Shown here piece after piece: positions 52,963 to 64,000 of a stretch of DNA of 64,000 nt (positions are counted from its first letter, which is position 1; each line of letters opens with the position of its first letter). A model generated the notes under the pieces. That model was not told where the DNA came from. It saw only the letters and a program-made list of their open reading frames with translations, and did no database searches. The position numbers were made by a program, and so were the translations under genes. Origin of the DNA: Lyophyllum atratum. Taxonomy: Eukaryota; Basidiomycota; Agaricomycetes; Agaricales; Lyophyllaceae. The DNA is taken from contig JACGCN010000003.1 of the NCBI GenBank assembly GCA_014905825.1, positions 2,418,001 to 2,482,000 of the forward strand, given 5' to 3'.

Positions 52963-54791
52963 CTCAGAGTCGCAGTACCGCGTTTTGCATAATTTCCCGG
53001 CCCCGCTCGATGATTTGCTTTCCCCTACTAGAATGCCACTCTACAGACACGAGCACAAGCGCTACTACTTCTGATTTTTTCCTACTGTACGCGTCACCAT
53101 GGGTACTCACTGTATATCAGCTCCAAGCACTGATTCGGGAACAACCTTTCGTGTTTGAGCATGTTAACTCCGTCTATATCTGCCTTTCAACAGCTGATCG
53201 TACAGGTAATCCTGGTACTACCTTGGTCTTACCTTGCAGCCTCCCTAAACCAATATTCGTTATCACATCTCGGAGCTCATGCATAACGTCAGCCGGCGAT
53301 GGCTCTTAACGCGACCTCAGACCGTGCTTACTTTTTGTCGCTGACCGGTATTAGCTGTTGCTGAATCCGCAATTTACGCAGCGGACTTAGATTCGCTACT
53401 CTTGTACGTCGCTATATCTTCATGACTGATAAGATTTGAAACCCCATCTAACATAGCTGATCCAGATCGGCACGGCGTACCAGACGAGGACCTAGTTGCC
53501 TTACTAGATGATTGGCATCTCACCGACCGACGTCGGACGGTAGTAGATTTCCCTTGGCTTTCTATCAGGTTCGTTACACCATGTAACCTGCCGGGATCCC
53601 CAAAAACCGGCCAGCCCCGATAACATGTATTTTGGATCCAACGCCGTAAGTATTCGACCTCTACGGCATGCGCCTACCGGTGAGCTTCTCGTCATGTATT
53701 GATTGCAACTGCCTTTGACTTCGACTGGACAGGCTGTGTGTACGGCCTCGCGGTCGTGAGGCTATTTTTGTAGCTGTAGATAGACATGGCGGGGTGGGTG
53801 AAATCATGATAAGTACGTCTGAACGTAATCGTGATACCCATGCGCACATGCTGAATATATCTCAGGAAGTCTGCTCTGAAATTGGTCAACCCCCCTTTTA
53901 TTCGCATTTTAGAGCCTGATAAATTGGCGCTGGAACGAGTTGGTCGTTGTGCGCATACGCCACATACGATGATGCGATAGCGTCGGACCAACAATATTGA
54001 CATTGTCATGTATCTACCGCTGACAACACTTCACGTTTCGACAGCTAGGCGCTTACCGTACGAGGAGCGCCTATCTTTCTTGTTCACGGTGGAACTCGGA
54101 AGATCTGTTTGCAAAGTTTTCTGCGGCGACGCCCCGGGAGCGAATAGGTATTACCCGAAGTCCTTGAAGGTTTCAAAAATAGCTGGTGGGTACAGCCCCA
54201 TTCCGAAAGCGCCCCATGGCGTTTTTTCGTCTGACCTTACCTGACGGGTTACCAGACAATACTTCATCCTGGAACACATTGACTTCGCTCCAACAGCTGC
54301 ATGACTGTATGTACGGGATCTATGGTCTACCCAGTCCAATCCCGTGCCGTAAGTTGTTCCCGCCACACTCCCGTTTGACAGTGAAATCTTTAGAGCAGGA
54401 TGAATAAGACGTCGATGTCGTCAGATGACAATCTTACGAAGCTAAGCGTGGATGTCCAAGTCGCTACCAACGGAGAAACTTAGCGACGTCCAGATATTCT
54501 TGTATATTTGATGGCCACCGACTTCCTCGAACCCAAAAAGAGTCGTATTTGGACGGACATCACAAAGCACGACAGGCCTAATTACGATCGTCGCAGTCGC
54601 TGCCATACCCGTTAAGATAATAAGCGCCACTGTGGGCTTATAAAGTGCGTGGATCGTCAGACGTGTATACTCAAGCTCTCGAACAACCTCTACATCCTAT
54701 CCAACTCCAGTTCCTCATCACTTTACGGTACGTATCTATTAGCCTATTGACGGGGAGCACAAACTGACCCAACTCTTGCCTCGAAAGAACA
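52963..54791. other. gene-poor region, possible exon debris
   Basis: 1.8 kb with no complete gene. The left third may hold degraded upstream exons of the fragment at 52523-52962. The right end is the promoter of the cysteine-rich gene. Confidence 0.4.
54639..54644 (+). promoter_or_regulatory. TATA box of the Cys-rich gene
   Basis: TATAAA about 150 bp before the ATG. Between them a probable 60-bp 5'-UTR intron (GTACGT at 54728 to AAAG at 54787). Confidence 0.45.
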
Positions 54792-55022
54792 ATGCCTAGC
54801 TCAGGACCATGCGGTAGCTGCGGCACCACTACCAACACTGTCAGCACACATGGCTTCGGCGGTTAGTCCCATCGACGTCTCCAGCACCGAGAATCACGAC
54901 GCTTACTGTTCTCTTCTGCAGGAAAGACTTGCGGATGCAGGCAGGACATCTGCACTAAATGCAAAGCCATCAAGAAGATCGTGACGTCGTGCGTTAGCCA
55001 TGCGAAGGCCAGGAAGGGCTAG
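54792..55022 (+). CDS. small cysteine-rich, metallothionein-like protein
   Basis: Two exons, 54792-54861 and 54922-55022, give exactly 57 codons (56 aa). Exon 1 reads MPSSGPCGSCGTTTN, exon 2 starts GKTCGCRQDICTKCKAIKK and ends SHAKARKG. Seven cysteines lie in C-x2-C, C-x-C and C-x2-C pairs plus a single one; there is no signal peptide, and the C-terminus is basic. This matches small cytosolic metal-binding metallothioneins, but the sequence is not one I know by name. The 60-bp intron (GTTAGT donor, CTGCAG acceptor), the TATA box and the 5'-UTR intron support a real gene. Metal binding is inferred from cysteine spacing alone. Confidence 0.7.
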
Positions 55023-55628
55023 ACATCGTACCCGTAGTCGTCGAATATGCAGGTCATGCAACGGGCGGAGCCCATACTTTTAAACGTTCTCGTCCTTAGC
55101 GTTCTCATTTTTTCCAATAAACGAGAATGTGCTTTGATGAGCGAATCCGACATGCTCCCGATAGCGACTTGCGAGGACCCACTGACAAGTCTAGAAGAGA
55201 TGCCGCTCTGTTAGACGTACATCAAGCGAACTAAAATTGCCTGGTTATATGTGTCAGACCGCATCGAAATACTATGGTCCTCGAGCTTTACTACACTTCA
55301 GGCATCAATAATAATAAGACTGGTTACAGTTACACAGTCCTAGCGTTACATCATATTTGACGCAGCACATTCGTACGATTGCTACGCCTACACGGTTAGT
55401 AGATTAAGGTTGTTTCCGCGAGTCATAAGTCGCGGAATTGTCCTCGCCTTCGTGCTCAAGTAAGGGTTCTCAGCAGTATCCACGACAGCGGTCACTTCTC
55501 TTCATAGAATCTCGGCCACCCCGCTTCTGCTGAGCATTGGTCCTCGGTCCTGTCTGAATAAAGCCAGAATCACAGTCACTCTACTCCACGACGGAACCCG
55601 CTCTTGACTCCTCTGGACATCCGTTCCT
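55023..55628. other. convergent intergenic spacer
   Basis: 606 bp between the 3' ends of the Cys-rich and F-box genes. No coding signal recognised. Confidence 0.5.
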
Positions 55629-57522
55629 TCACAATTCATACTCGCTACCCAACACTTGAGTGATCAAAAGAATGTCCACTGGGGGTCTGCCCCATCTATC
55701 CGCACCTCTCAACGGCTCGAAACCGCGCCGAAGGTAATGAAATGCGTCATGAATAGCGTTCAACGTCTCCTCATCACCCCTGGGATCACAAATGCCCAGC
55801 GCGACGACGTCCAGCGCGGACCGCCTCCAAGGCCCCAGAGCACCCCATCTCATGTTGATCCGAGAAAGGACATGCAAGAAGAATTCCTCTGCAACGCCTT
55901 TCAAATTCTGCCTCGCAATCATCTGGAACCCAAAATACGTGAGATGGGATAGCGCCAGCCTGGATTCAATTCCACGTGCAGGGTGGTTGCCAATCCGAAG
56001 ACCTTGCAGTATCGAAACCTGGGCGGTTCCACGTCCGGCACGTAGTACGAGGCGTTCAACTAAGGGGCAGGCTGAGATGAGGTCGAAGAGTTCTTCTTCG
56101 ATGTCCAGGTGCGACAACACTTCGAGAGTGCGTATGAGGCCTAGGTCTTCTCGTCGCCTGGGTTGGATGGCTGCGATGGGGAAGGCACAGCTTGAGGGAT
56201 TGCTTTCCAGCGATAGCGTGTGAAGGGCGGGCATATCAAGCATGGAAAGCACGTCAGTGAGCCCAGCGGGGTCCCAGAAGTTGAGGAGTCTAAGCTTGAA
56301 TATCGCAAGACCGGGGAACGTGAGCGGAAAGACTGGGACCACGGGGTCGGGGAGCTGGAGGTCCTCGCGGGAGGAGAGAATGAAGGATGCGGATTGGATG
56401 TGGGGGCATTTGAATATGATGTTGGAAAAGGTGTGGAGTGGGATCGTGTGCGTCACCGTGATGTTAGTGAGCTGGTTCCAAGGAAATACGAAGCGGGGGT
56501 CGTCGAAGAGTGTATGTAGTGGAAGCCCGAGCGTCGCTCTTTGTAGACATGAAGCAGCGTTGAAGACCGTTATTACCAGGGGCACGGTATCACGTGTTGG
56601 GGTGATCGCATCCAATACAAGCGTCTCAAGAATTCGTAAGCTCCCGCTGGCCAAGGACAAGAGCGGTCTGAGGTTCCGTAAGCTTACAGTCTCAAAACGG
56701 AGATTACAGAAGCGAGGCACGTAAGGGATGATGCTCTGGGTTATAGCATCCGCGACGCCACCCAGCGATATGTGGTTCGCAAGCGAGAACGACAGGGGGT
56801 GTATATTTCCTGCGCGTCCGAACCAAAACGGTATCAGGGATGACAAGAGGCGGGGCTTGGAAAATCGAAATACGTCAAGAGATAGTCGATTCCAGAGCCT
56901 AGTGGAGGCCAATGATACATTCCTCCAGTTCAGACAAACGTGGCTCAAAGCTAGGGGCGACGAGACGCGTCGCGGGAATGCCATTTCTGGTAAGACGAAC
57001 GAGAAAACTTGTGCGAGGACTTCGGGTGGGAGGCGGTGGATGGGGGTGGCGAGGGCGGGTCCGGCGGTTGATTTTTGAATCTTGGCTCCAAGTATCTTCA
57101 TATCATCTAGTAACCTGTTGATCTTGATTTGCAGACGCGTCACTTCTGCGAGAGAGTGTTCGGTATCGCGGGAGAGAGAATCCTTGGAATCATCGTTCTC
57201 GTGTGAGCCAAGCTATGACGCCTAGGTTTACCATGACCATCGATGAACGCACCGTGGACTGTCGCGGCTTTGTCTCTTGTTCAGCCAGTTCGTTCTCCAG
57301 GGCCGCTGTAAATTCGGCAGGAAACGTTGGCACTTGTTCGGATGTCGTTAGCTTGCCAAGGACGACTACAATACATACGCACTGTACACTACAACGATTA
57401 GTTTCGTCAGCGTGACCCTCGCTTGTCATAAAGTAACTTGACTTCTTACTGAGCCTATCCCTCTGAACCTCAAATCTTGCCCTCATCTTTGCCAGGGCGA
57501 GCCAATCGATCATTGAATCCAT
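55629..57522 (-). CDS. F-box protein with LRR-like region
   Basis: Substrate-recruiting subunit type of SCF ubiquitin ligases. The main exon (55629 to about 57190) starts with a coiled coil (VTRLQIKINRLLDDMKIL) and then the F-box: ATPIHRLPPEVLAQVFSFVL then LALSHVCLNWRNVSLAS, TRLWNRLSLDV. About 400 residues of weak leucine-rich repeats follow (FCNLRFETVSLRNLRPLLSL, LETLVLDAITP, LPALHTLSLESNPS-like segments), ending LLITQVLGSEYEL. The 5' end is uncertain: I propose the ATG at 57522 (MDSMIDWLALAKMRARFEVQ) with two short introns before ENDDSKDSLSRDTEHS. Very many such genes exist in Agaricomycetes; the target is unknown. Confidence 0.75.
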
Positions 57523-58043
57523 GCACTTGGAGGAGCTGCGGCTTTGTGGGAACAGTCGAGCTTGAGCGGTCTCGTATGTTTAGTTTTCAGTTGCAGCGGA
57601 TCTGGGTGGTAATAGTGGCAAGAGCACGAAACTGATACAGCACTTCGAAGGCGACCCTCGTACGCTTGAGCATGCGATAGATGAGCCAGTGAGCCTAAGT
57701 TCATGAAGCGCTCATTTCAAGTCACAATGAATCATGATGGCAGGGTTAGGGCTACAAGTGGGACGGGATCAGGTGATGGCTGAGCTGTTTCGAAACTCGC
57801 CACATTGACACTGTACCGCAACTCACCACAAAGAAGTCAGTCAATCCTCAAGATTCACGACATTTATTAGAAGTAGCTGGAAATAATAGTTCGCATGCGA
57901 ATAAAATCAAAAGATTTGACAGAGACCAAAGTAACTACGGCGAGCTAGTCAAGAAAGCGGATGCAGCAGAGCAATACGTGGATGGATGCAGAATCACAAA
58001 AGATGCAGAAAGATGCAGTAACAAGAAACAAAGGAAAAACCAC
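57523..58043. other. intergenic spacer
   Basis: 521 bp between the F-box start and the 3' end of the Byr4-like gene. No coding signal recognised. Confidence 0.5.
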
Positions 58044-61000
58044 TCAAGGACGCAAATACGCCGCCAGCAACGCCCTAATCTCCTCAATGCACTCCACCAG
58101 CCTCACATGCACCTCCCTCGCATTCTCCAACAACGGCCGTATGTTCTCCGGCGTCATCGCCAGCGTCGGATCCGGCAACAGTGCGCTCGCCACCGACTGC
58201 GGCGGCATCGACCGTACCGACCCACTCTTCGCCACCGGCGCCCTCGGACTCGCTCCACCGCCTGCACCCGTACGATAATAGCTGTTCCTCGACGACGCCC
58301 GCGCCTGCGGAGCCCGGCTGAGCTCCCCCACAGCACCCGCATTCGCATACGCATGCTCCTCAACATTCGACAGCCTCGTCGGGCGCGCATGCTGCGGCAT
58401 CGGCATCGGCGGATGCGGCGGCGTCCCACTCCCACTCCCACTCCCCCCCTCACCCGCACCCCAAATAGACGACTGCGACCCGCTGGCAGACCGTTTCGGC
58501 GTCAACGGCCGCCCAGGCAGCGAAGGCAGCGACGGCGCATACGCATCTTGGAGGTACGGTGATCGCCCCAATCTCGTGCCCTTGCCCCGCACAGTCGCAG
58601 ACGAATCATGTCCCGACGAACCCCCGCCTGCACTCCCACTGACAATCCCGAGCTTCCGCGCAGCCGTGTCCATGGACTCCGCATCGTCCATCCGATCCCA
58701 ATCCTCCTCCTCCCCCGTGCTACTGCTCGACCGTCCCGAGGCCGTGCGCACCTGTGTCCGAGAACGGTTCATATGATGGTAGTGGTTGTGCTCCCGTAAT
58801 TCCGGCGGGAGCTCTGGCGAGGCAGGTTTAGCCTTCTGCCCGAGACGGAAGATCGATGCGAGGGAGGGACGGCGCGGGGATGGCTTGCTGGCGGCCGAAA
58901 GCGAAGAAGGACTGTAAGGAGACGTTGGCCGATCGAGACGTACTGAATCCGGTCCCGAGCTTGTCTTGGCGCGTCTGCGGCCTTGGGTGGGTGGCACCCG
59001 TGGATGAGGATACCGGTGGCTGCTTACCGAGGAATTATCCGTCGTGCTGAGCGATGTCGTCGACATCGGCACCGGGTTCGGTAGCGGCGGCGGCGGCGCT
59101 CCCGATTCCTGCGAACGCTTGAGAGACCTCAGCATATCCCTCAACCCCGTCATCCCCAACCGACTCGCCCTCCTCTTCTTCTTCAACTTCGCCCCCATCC
59201 CCTCCTTCCCCCCACCCCCACCCCCACCATCCCCACCCTCGCCCTCCCCACCAGGCACCGAGCTATCCTCCGAAGGCAACGTCATCGTACTCGCCATCCC
59301 CTCCCTCCCCCACCTCCACTCCCGATTCACCACCGTCTCCTCCGGCACATCCTCCACCCCACTCCCATTCCCACTCCCACCAACCGCGTCCCCACCATTC
59401 AAGATCTCCTTGAGAAGCACCAGCTGCCTCTGGCTCAAATCATGTTTCCCCGTGGACGCCCGCCACCCCGACCTTCCCGCCATACTCGGTGCAGACGCCG
59501 ACACCGACACCACCACCGAAGACATCGAGGTCGGTCCCGGCACAGGCGTCGGCGGCCTCGAGTCCTCTCCGCCCCCCAGGGTGATCGCTCGTTCCCGGCC
59601 TGACAGCTTCCGCCCCGACCCGCTATCGGCGGCGCGCACGACGGGGGCACTCACACTCGTCGGGGGACCGCTCGTACCAGTCCCGGTGCTCCCACTCCCA
59701 AGCTCGATGAGCAGCTCCGCGCACTCCCATGAAATGCGATACTTGGACTTGATGGTATAGTACGCTGCGGCCAGCTGCTTATATGCCAATTGCGGGTTCT
59801 GTGCCTGGTTCATGTTCTGAATCTGCACCTGGTTGGTTGTGGTGGTGGCGGGGTGGAGGGTCTGGGAGAGGGAGGTGGTACTAGCCGACGGATTCGTATT
59901 GGCGCGATTCCTCGACATCGGACGCGGCAAGTTCGCAAAGAACCCACCCGGCGAAGCCGCTCTCAATCGCTCCTTCTCCTTCTCCTTCCCCTGCGGCTGT
60001 TGTTGGTGCTGATGCACATGCAGATCCAAAATCCCCTGCACCTCCACAACAAGCCCATCATACGTCGCCTGCAGCTCTTTCAATTCTACCCAAAAAGATC
60101 CATCAATATCTCCTCGACATAGCAAAAGAAGGCAAGGCCGACGACTTACGTTCAACACCAGCCGCGAACTCCCTAACCCTCTCCATATCCCTCCTCAGCC
60201 CCACCTGCGCCTGACTAATCCTCTCAGGAATCTTCAAATCCCCCAACGAGCTCCTCCGCATCGCCCCCATCCCCCCTCCCCCTCCCCCACCCCCTCCACC
60301 CGCCCCTCCAATTCCAATTCCCATGGATCCCAATCCACCAACGAGTCCAGCACTATGACTGTGCCCCTCAGGCCCGATCGTCGACCGCCCCAGCGACGCA
60401 GCCTGCGGCGACCCAAGCGGGGACCGCCTGGGCGTGGTGGGGATGGCCGGGGAGGTGGGGGAGGGGGAGGAGGCGGAGGCGGAGCTGCTGACGGTGGAGG
60501 TGGAGGAGGTGGGGGAGAGCATGCTCTCCACCGGGACCGGGGCGTGGGCATTACTCGGTCGCCTGGGGGCCTTGGTCCGTGGGGGCGACGGCGGCTGCAG
60601 CTCAATCGGGGGGAGGAGGGAGTGTCCCTGTGGTGCCTTCCCCTGTGCTGGTGATTTCGTTGGCGTCTGCATGTCCATTTGGGCATGGGATGCAGCTACA
60701 CTCTTCGGCGTGGGCGTAATAGTGTCGTCCCTCAGCGCCGCTCCAACACCCAATCTATCCCCGGTGAAGGTGACGTTAGAGAGGGACACCCCGCTCTTGG
60801 TGCGCTTGTGCCGCCCGACGAGGCTGATGCGCCGGACGGAGCCCATGAACGATCGGGTGCCTTCTTTCTCCTTGTCTTTCTCTTTCTCCTTCTCCTTCTG
60901 CTTGTCTTTCTCTTTGTCCCGATCTGTCCCGTGGCGGCCCCCACTCGACTCCCGCTCCCTCTCAGACACCTCCGTCCCACTATCAAACACATCCTTATAC

Positions 61001-63094
61001 TCCCTCTCCTTCTCCCCGGCCCGACCCAGTCCAAGCCCCGCATACTTCTCCTTCTCCCTTTCCCTTTCCCGCTCCCGCTCACGCTCACGCTCGGACCCAT
61101 CATCCCCATGCCCACCCACCCCCACCCCCAACCCCCGCCTAAGCTGCACGAACCCCAAACTCTTCCTCTTCACCAACTTCGTCGGGCTCGGCTCCTCCCG
61201 TTTCCCATTCCCATTCCCAGGCTTTGTTGGTGTCTGCGGCACCTGAGAATGTGATTGGGAGGGCAGATCCACGTCGCTCGTATCCCCGCTCCCTCCCCCC
61301 CCAAGCGGGAAGAGGCGGAGCGGAAGAACCACGTGCTGGGGTGCGGGGAGGAGAGGCGTTTGTTGGTGGGGGTGGTGGTGGTGTTGTTGGTGGTGGTGTG
61401 GGCGAGTGGGTGATGGGAGTGTCGATGTTGGGTGTGCGGGTGTTGGGTGTGCTGGTGGTGGGCGTTGGAAGAGCCAGAAGAGGACTGTACGGAGGACGAT
61501 GCGGAAGCCTGGCTATGCGGGCGCGCGGGACGCGGTGTGAGGTTATTATTCGCGCTGTTGGCGTCCTCTGCGAGGCGGTGTGGGCTGGGGAGGGTGCGTG
61601 GGTCTGTATCTAGGAAAGCAGAAACGGGTATCAGGACTCGTCTTTGGCGTGTATAGTATGGAAAATGAAGACGTACCAAGTTTACTCATCGACACATCCC
61701 CAGGCGTCGTACTCCCCCTCTTCCTCCTCACCCCCCACTTCTTCACGCTCCCAATCCGGCTCAACAGCGCCCCCGCCGCCCCTCCTCCCCCTCCCGCACT
61801 CCCACTCGGCGTCGCAGGCGTACTCTGCACCGACATGACCTCGGGCGGCGGCGTCTTGGGTCGGAGAACCACGTCGTCCTCGGGCTCTTCACCCGTCTCG
61901 TACCGATACTCATATCCATCGCTCTCTCTCCCTCCCTCCCCACCCCTATCTCGATGAATCGCCGAAAGCTCGATAGCACCCCCACCCCCCGCCCCAACCC
62001 CAGGCCGACTCTTCTTCCTCAGCCTCCTCCTTTCCCTCTCGCGGTGTATAGGCGGGCTCGGCGGGAGGGACCCGAGCCCGTGGGCGCTCGACGAGCGCGA
62101 GGTGGTGGGGCGGAGGAAGTGCGTCGTGGAGGTGACGGTGTACGCCGTGGAGGGCGGGCGGAGCGTCGTCGGGACGGAGAACACGGAGGAGGTGGGGGAG
62201 CGGGGGAAGGGGCTTGGGCCGGGGCTTAGGTTTCCGTTGGTGCCGTGGGAGAGGGGGAGGAGGAAGGGGAGGGGGAGGGCGGGGACGGGTGGGGGTGGGG
62301 TTCCGGATCCTCCTTCTTGGGCTGGGGCGGAGGCGGAGGCGGAGGTGGAGAGACGGGAGAGGGCGGCGCGCCGGGAACGCGCGGTGACGGTGCGGTCTTC
62401 CTCGTCGCGTGCGGCGTATCCGAAGTCTAGGTCGTCGTTGTCGTGTCTTTGATCCTCTTCGTCCTCGGAGGAGGAGTACCCGTCAGCGCCTGAGGGTTGT
62501 GGTGGTGTCATCTGGGGCTGCCGTGTCCGCTTGAGGGGGGAGGGCGAGGCGCCAGGAGGAGCCATGCCGTCGAACTCGTCGTCCCAGCTCTCGGGACGAG
62601 GCTTCTGCACGCGTCGGGTGCGCGACGGGGAGAGCTTGTCCTTACCCGGCGGAGACGGGAAGGCTCCCCGGCGTACAGGGGAGCCCTCCTCAAAGTCGTC
62701 GTCCCAATTTTCGGTGGACCGAGCGTTGGGGTGGTGCGTGGGGTTACGGCGGGGAGTAGAGGGACCGGGCTCGATCCATTCGGGGGAGAGATGGAGCGTG
62801 TTTTTGCGGTCTTCGAGGATGGAGGCGTTGAGGTTGAAGCTGTGGGTCGTGTTTGGGTTGTGGTCGTCGTCGTCGTGGTCCCAGTCTGAGCTGGCAATGG
62901 ACATGCGGTGCGCGTCGTCGTGAGGGTGGGTGGGGGTGTTCTTCGTTGTGGTCGTGGTCGTCGTAGCTGTCGTCTTTGCGTGAAACTCGAAGTCATCGTC
63001 CCAGTTCTCTGAGGGAACTAGAGAGTGTGTGTTGTGAGCAACTGAAGACAGTGACGCGTGCACAGGACGTACCTGAGGCTAGTATGGAAGTCAT
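58044..63094 (-). CDS. very long disordered protein, Byr4/Bfa1-like
   Basis: About 1620 aa in four exons. The 22-nt first exon (MTSILAS, ATG at 63094) splices into VPSENWDDDFEF. The WDD(D/E)F motif recurs as STENWDDDFEEGS and PESWDDEFDG, as in Byr4/Bfa1, the GAP partner for the Spg1/Tem1 GTPase of the septation/mitotic-exit network. The middle is low-complexity Ser/Pro/Gly/His/Arg sequence with ER repeats. The C-terminus is structured: LKELQATYDGLVVEVQGILD, SKYRISWECAELLIELG, LSQRQLVLLKEILNGG, and VRLVECIEEIRALLAAYL at the end. Family membership rests on the N-terminal motif and general layout, so it is tentative. Frame oddity: at a C8 run (61295-61302; G8 in the gene) one base is missing to join STWFFRSASSRLGG to SGDTSDVDLPSQ. 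Confidence 0.55.
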
Positions 63095-64000
63095 TGTGCC
63101 GTATGATCATGAGCGGCCTCGCCAATTAAACAGGTGTTCTCGTCGTCGTCGTGTGCTCTCGTCGTCGTCGTGTGCGTCGTGGTGGTCGTCGTGCAAGAAC
63201 AAGGTCAGCAGCACCTTATATCAATCCGCAATTTTCGCTTTGCCCATATGCCGCTTTGACGTGTTTCAACTTCGGGTTAGGGTTCCCCGATTCTAGCACA
63301 CCTTCCCACACCCTCACGCGTCTCTCCTCGTCGTCCACCACAACGAGCAGCGTCTGTCTCTGGTATTCGACTACTGCATTCATGACTCGAACCCCCTATC
63401 TTATCCGATGCCTCGTGTTCGTCGTGCCCTGCGTCTGCCTGAGCCTCAAGGCAAACCCTGCACGCACCCGTGGAATATTCTTGTTCAGGTTCGCTTTGTT
63501 CCCGACGTCGTCAGGGCGATGACGGCGATATTGCGCGTTTTGCTCCATCACTTCCTCTCTCTTCCATGCTGTCATTCGCTTTGGCTCTTGACACCGTTGT
63601 ACTCAGGCTGCCCGAGGCCTATCGTAGGCCATTGCACAACGAAATATACCGTTTTCACCCATAATGCCTCCCACCTCGTCCAGACCAAGCTCCAACCCGT
63701 TCGAGTTCAAGCTACACTATACCTATTGCTCGTCCTTCTTCGGGTTCCTAGTTCGTTTCTAGGCCAACACAGCTGCTCTGGCTCGTTCCTGCCAGCGTAT
63801 ATCGGGCCCAACCCCAGCCAGCTGCTGCCTTTAATTAGGCGCAATGTACCAGACACGACGTAAGTATTCAAAGGAATGGAGGTCCGCGATGTGTCGCGAT
63901 GGGCTGCTCAAACCAAGCTCCAACCAGTCCGACTCCAACGCTACAACCTACTGCTGGTCCTTCTTCGGCAAGTTCCTTTTCGTTTCTAGGCCAACAACGT
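63095..64000. other. upstream region with simple repeats and a diverged duplication
   Basis: CGT-rich microsatellite at 63130-63200. Two similar segments of about 90 bp begin near 63682 and 63911 (shared blocks accaagctccaacc, tccttcttcgg, cgtttctaggccaaca). A plus-strand reading MPRVRRALRLPEPQGK at 63408 and another ending LPEAYRRPLHNEIYRFHP at 63664 look mildly coding, but no gene can be built. Confidence 0.45.

Noticed and set aside
60103..61254. Plus-strand open frames opposite the Byr4-like gene
   Set aside because: Low-complexity antisense shadows of Ser/Pro/Gly/Arg codons.

Overview
The window is nuclear DNA from a mushroom-forming basidiomycete (Agaricomycetes type). The signs are genes split by many short (about 50-65 bp) GT-AG introns, a class I hydrophobin, a tandem set of basidiomycete-type orphan seven-helix membrane proteins, an F-box protein, mitochondrial ClpB/Hsp78 and glycine-cleavage T-protein genes, and fungal Ty3 and tyrosine-recombinase retrotransposons. 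All calls come from reading the sequence; no database search was run.

Layout. 0.6-8.0 kb: a compact block that looks like a small metabolite cluster, with a UbiA-type membrane prenyltransferase, a GNAT acetyltransferase, an AMID/AIF2-like FAD oxidoreductase and a cytochrome P450. 8.3-13.0 kb: two minus-strand copies of an orphan 7TM family, with a degenerate direct repeat between them. 13.6-18.4 kb: a MYND-finger gene with signs of decay, convergent with a long SNM1/Artemis-type nuclease gene. 18.6-31.0 kb: three more 7TM paralogues on the minus strand. The first is a pseudogene whose one exon was hit twice, by a 524-bp hAT-type MITE (8-bp TSD) and, 37 bp away, by a complete 6.3-kb Ty3 chromovirus (5-bp TSD, near-identical LTRs, intact 1868-codon gag-pol, self-priming-type PBS). 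32.2-32.7 kb: a four-exon hydrophobin. 33.9-35.4 kb: non-coding DNA with clusters of GCACG words. 35.7-41.7 kb: intron-bearing tRNA-Gln, GCV1 and HSP78. 42.4-43.6 kb: a second type of 7TM protein. 44.8-49.8 kb: a DIRS/Ngaro-like retrotransposon with Gag, RT-RNase H and tyrosine recombinase in three frames, its gag split by an intron full of a minisatellite. 50-54.7 kb: gene-poor, with relics. 54.8 kb: a 56-aa cysteine-rich metallothionein-like gene. 55.6-63.1 kb: an F-box gene and a very long Byr4/Bfa1-like gene.

How it works together: the first four genes could form one pathway (prenylation, oxidation, acyl transfer). The 7TM array looks like a local receptor-like expansion still being duplicated, broken and invaded by transposons. 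The housekeeping genes at 35-42 kb and 58-63 kb flank the repeat-rich part.
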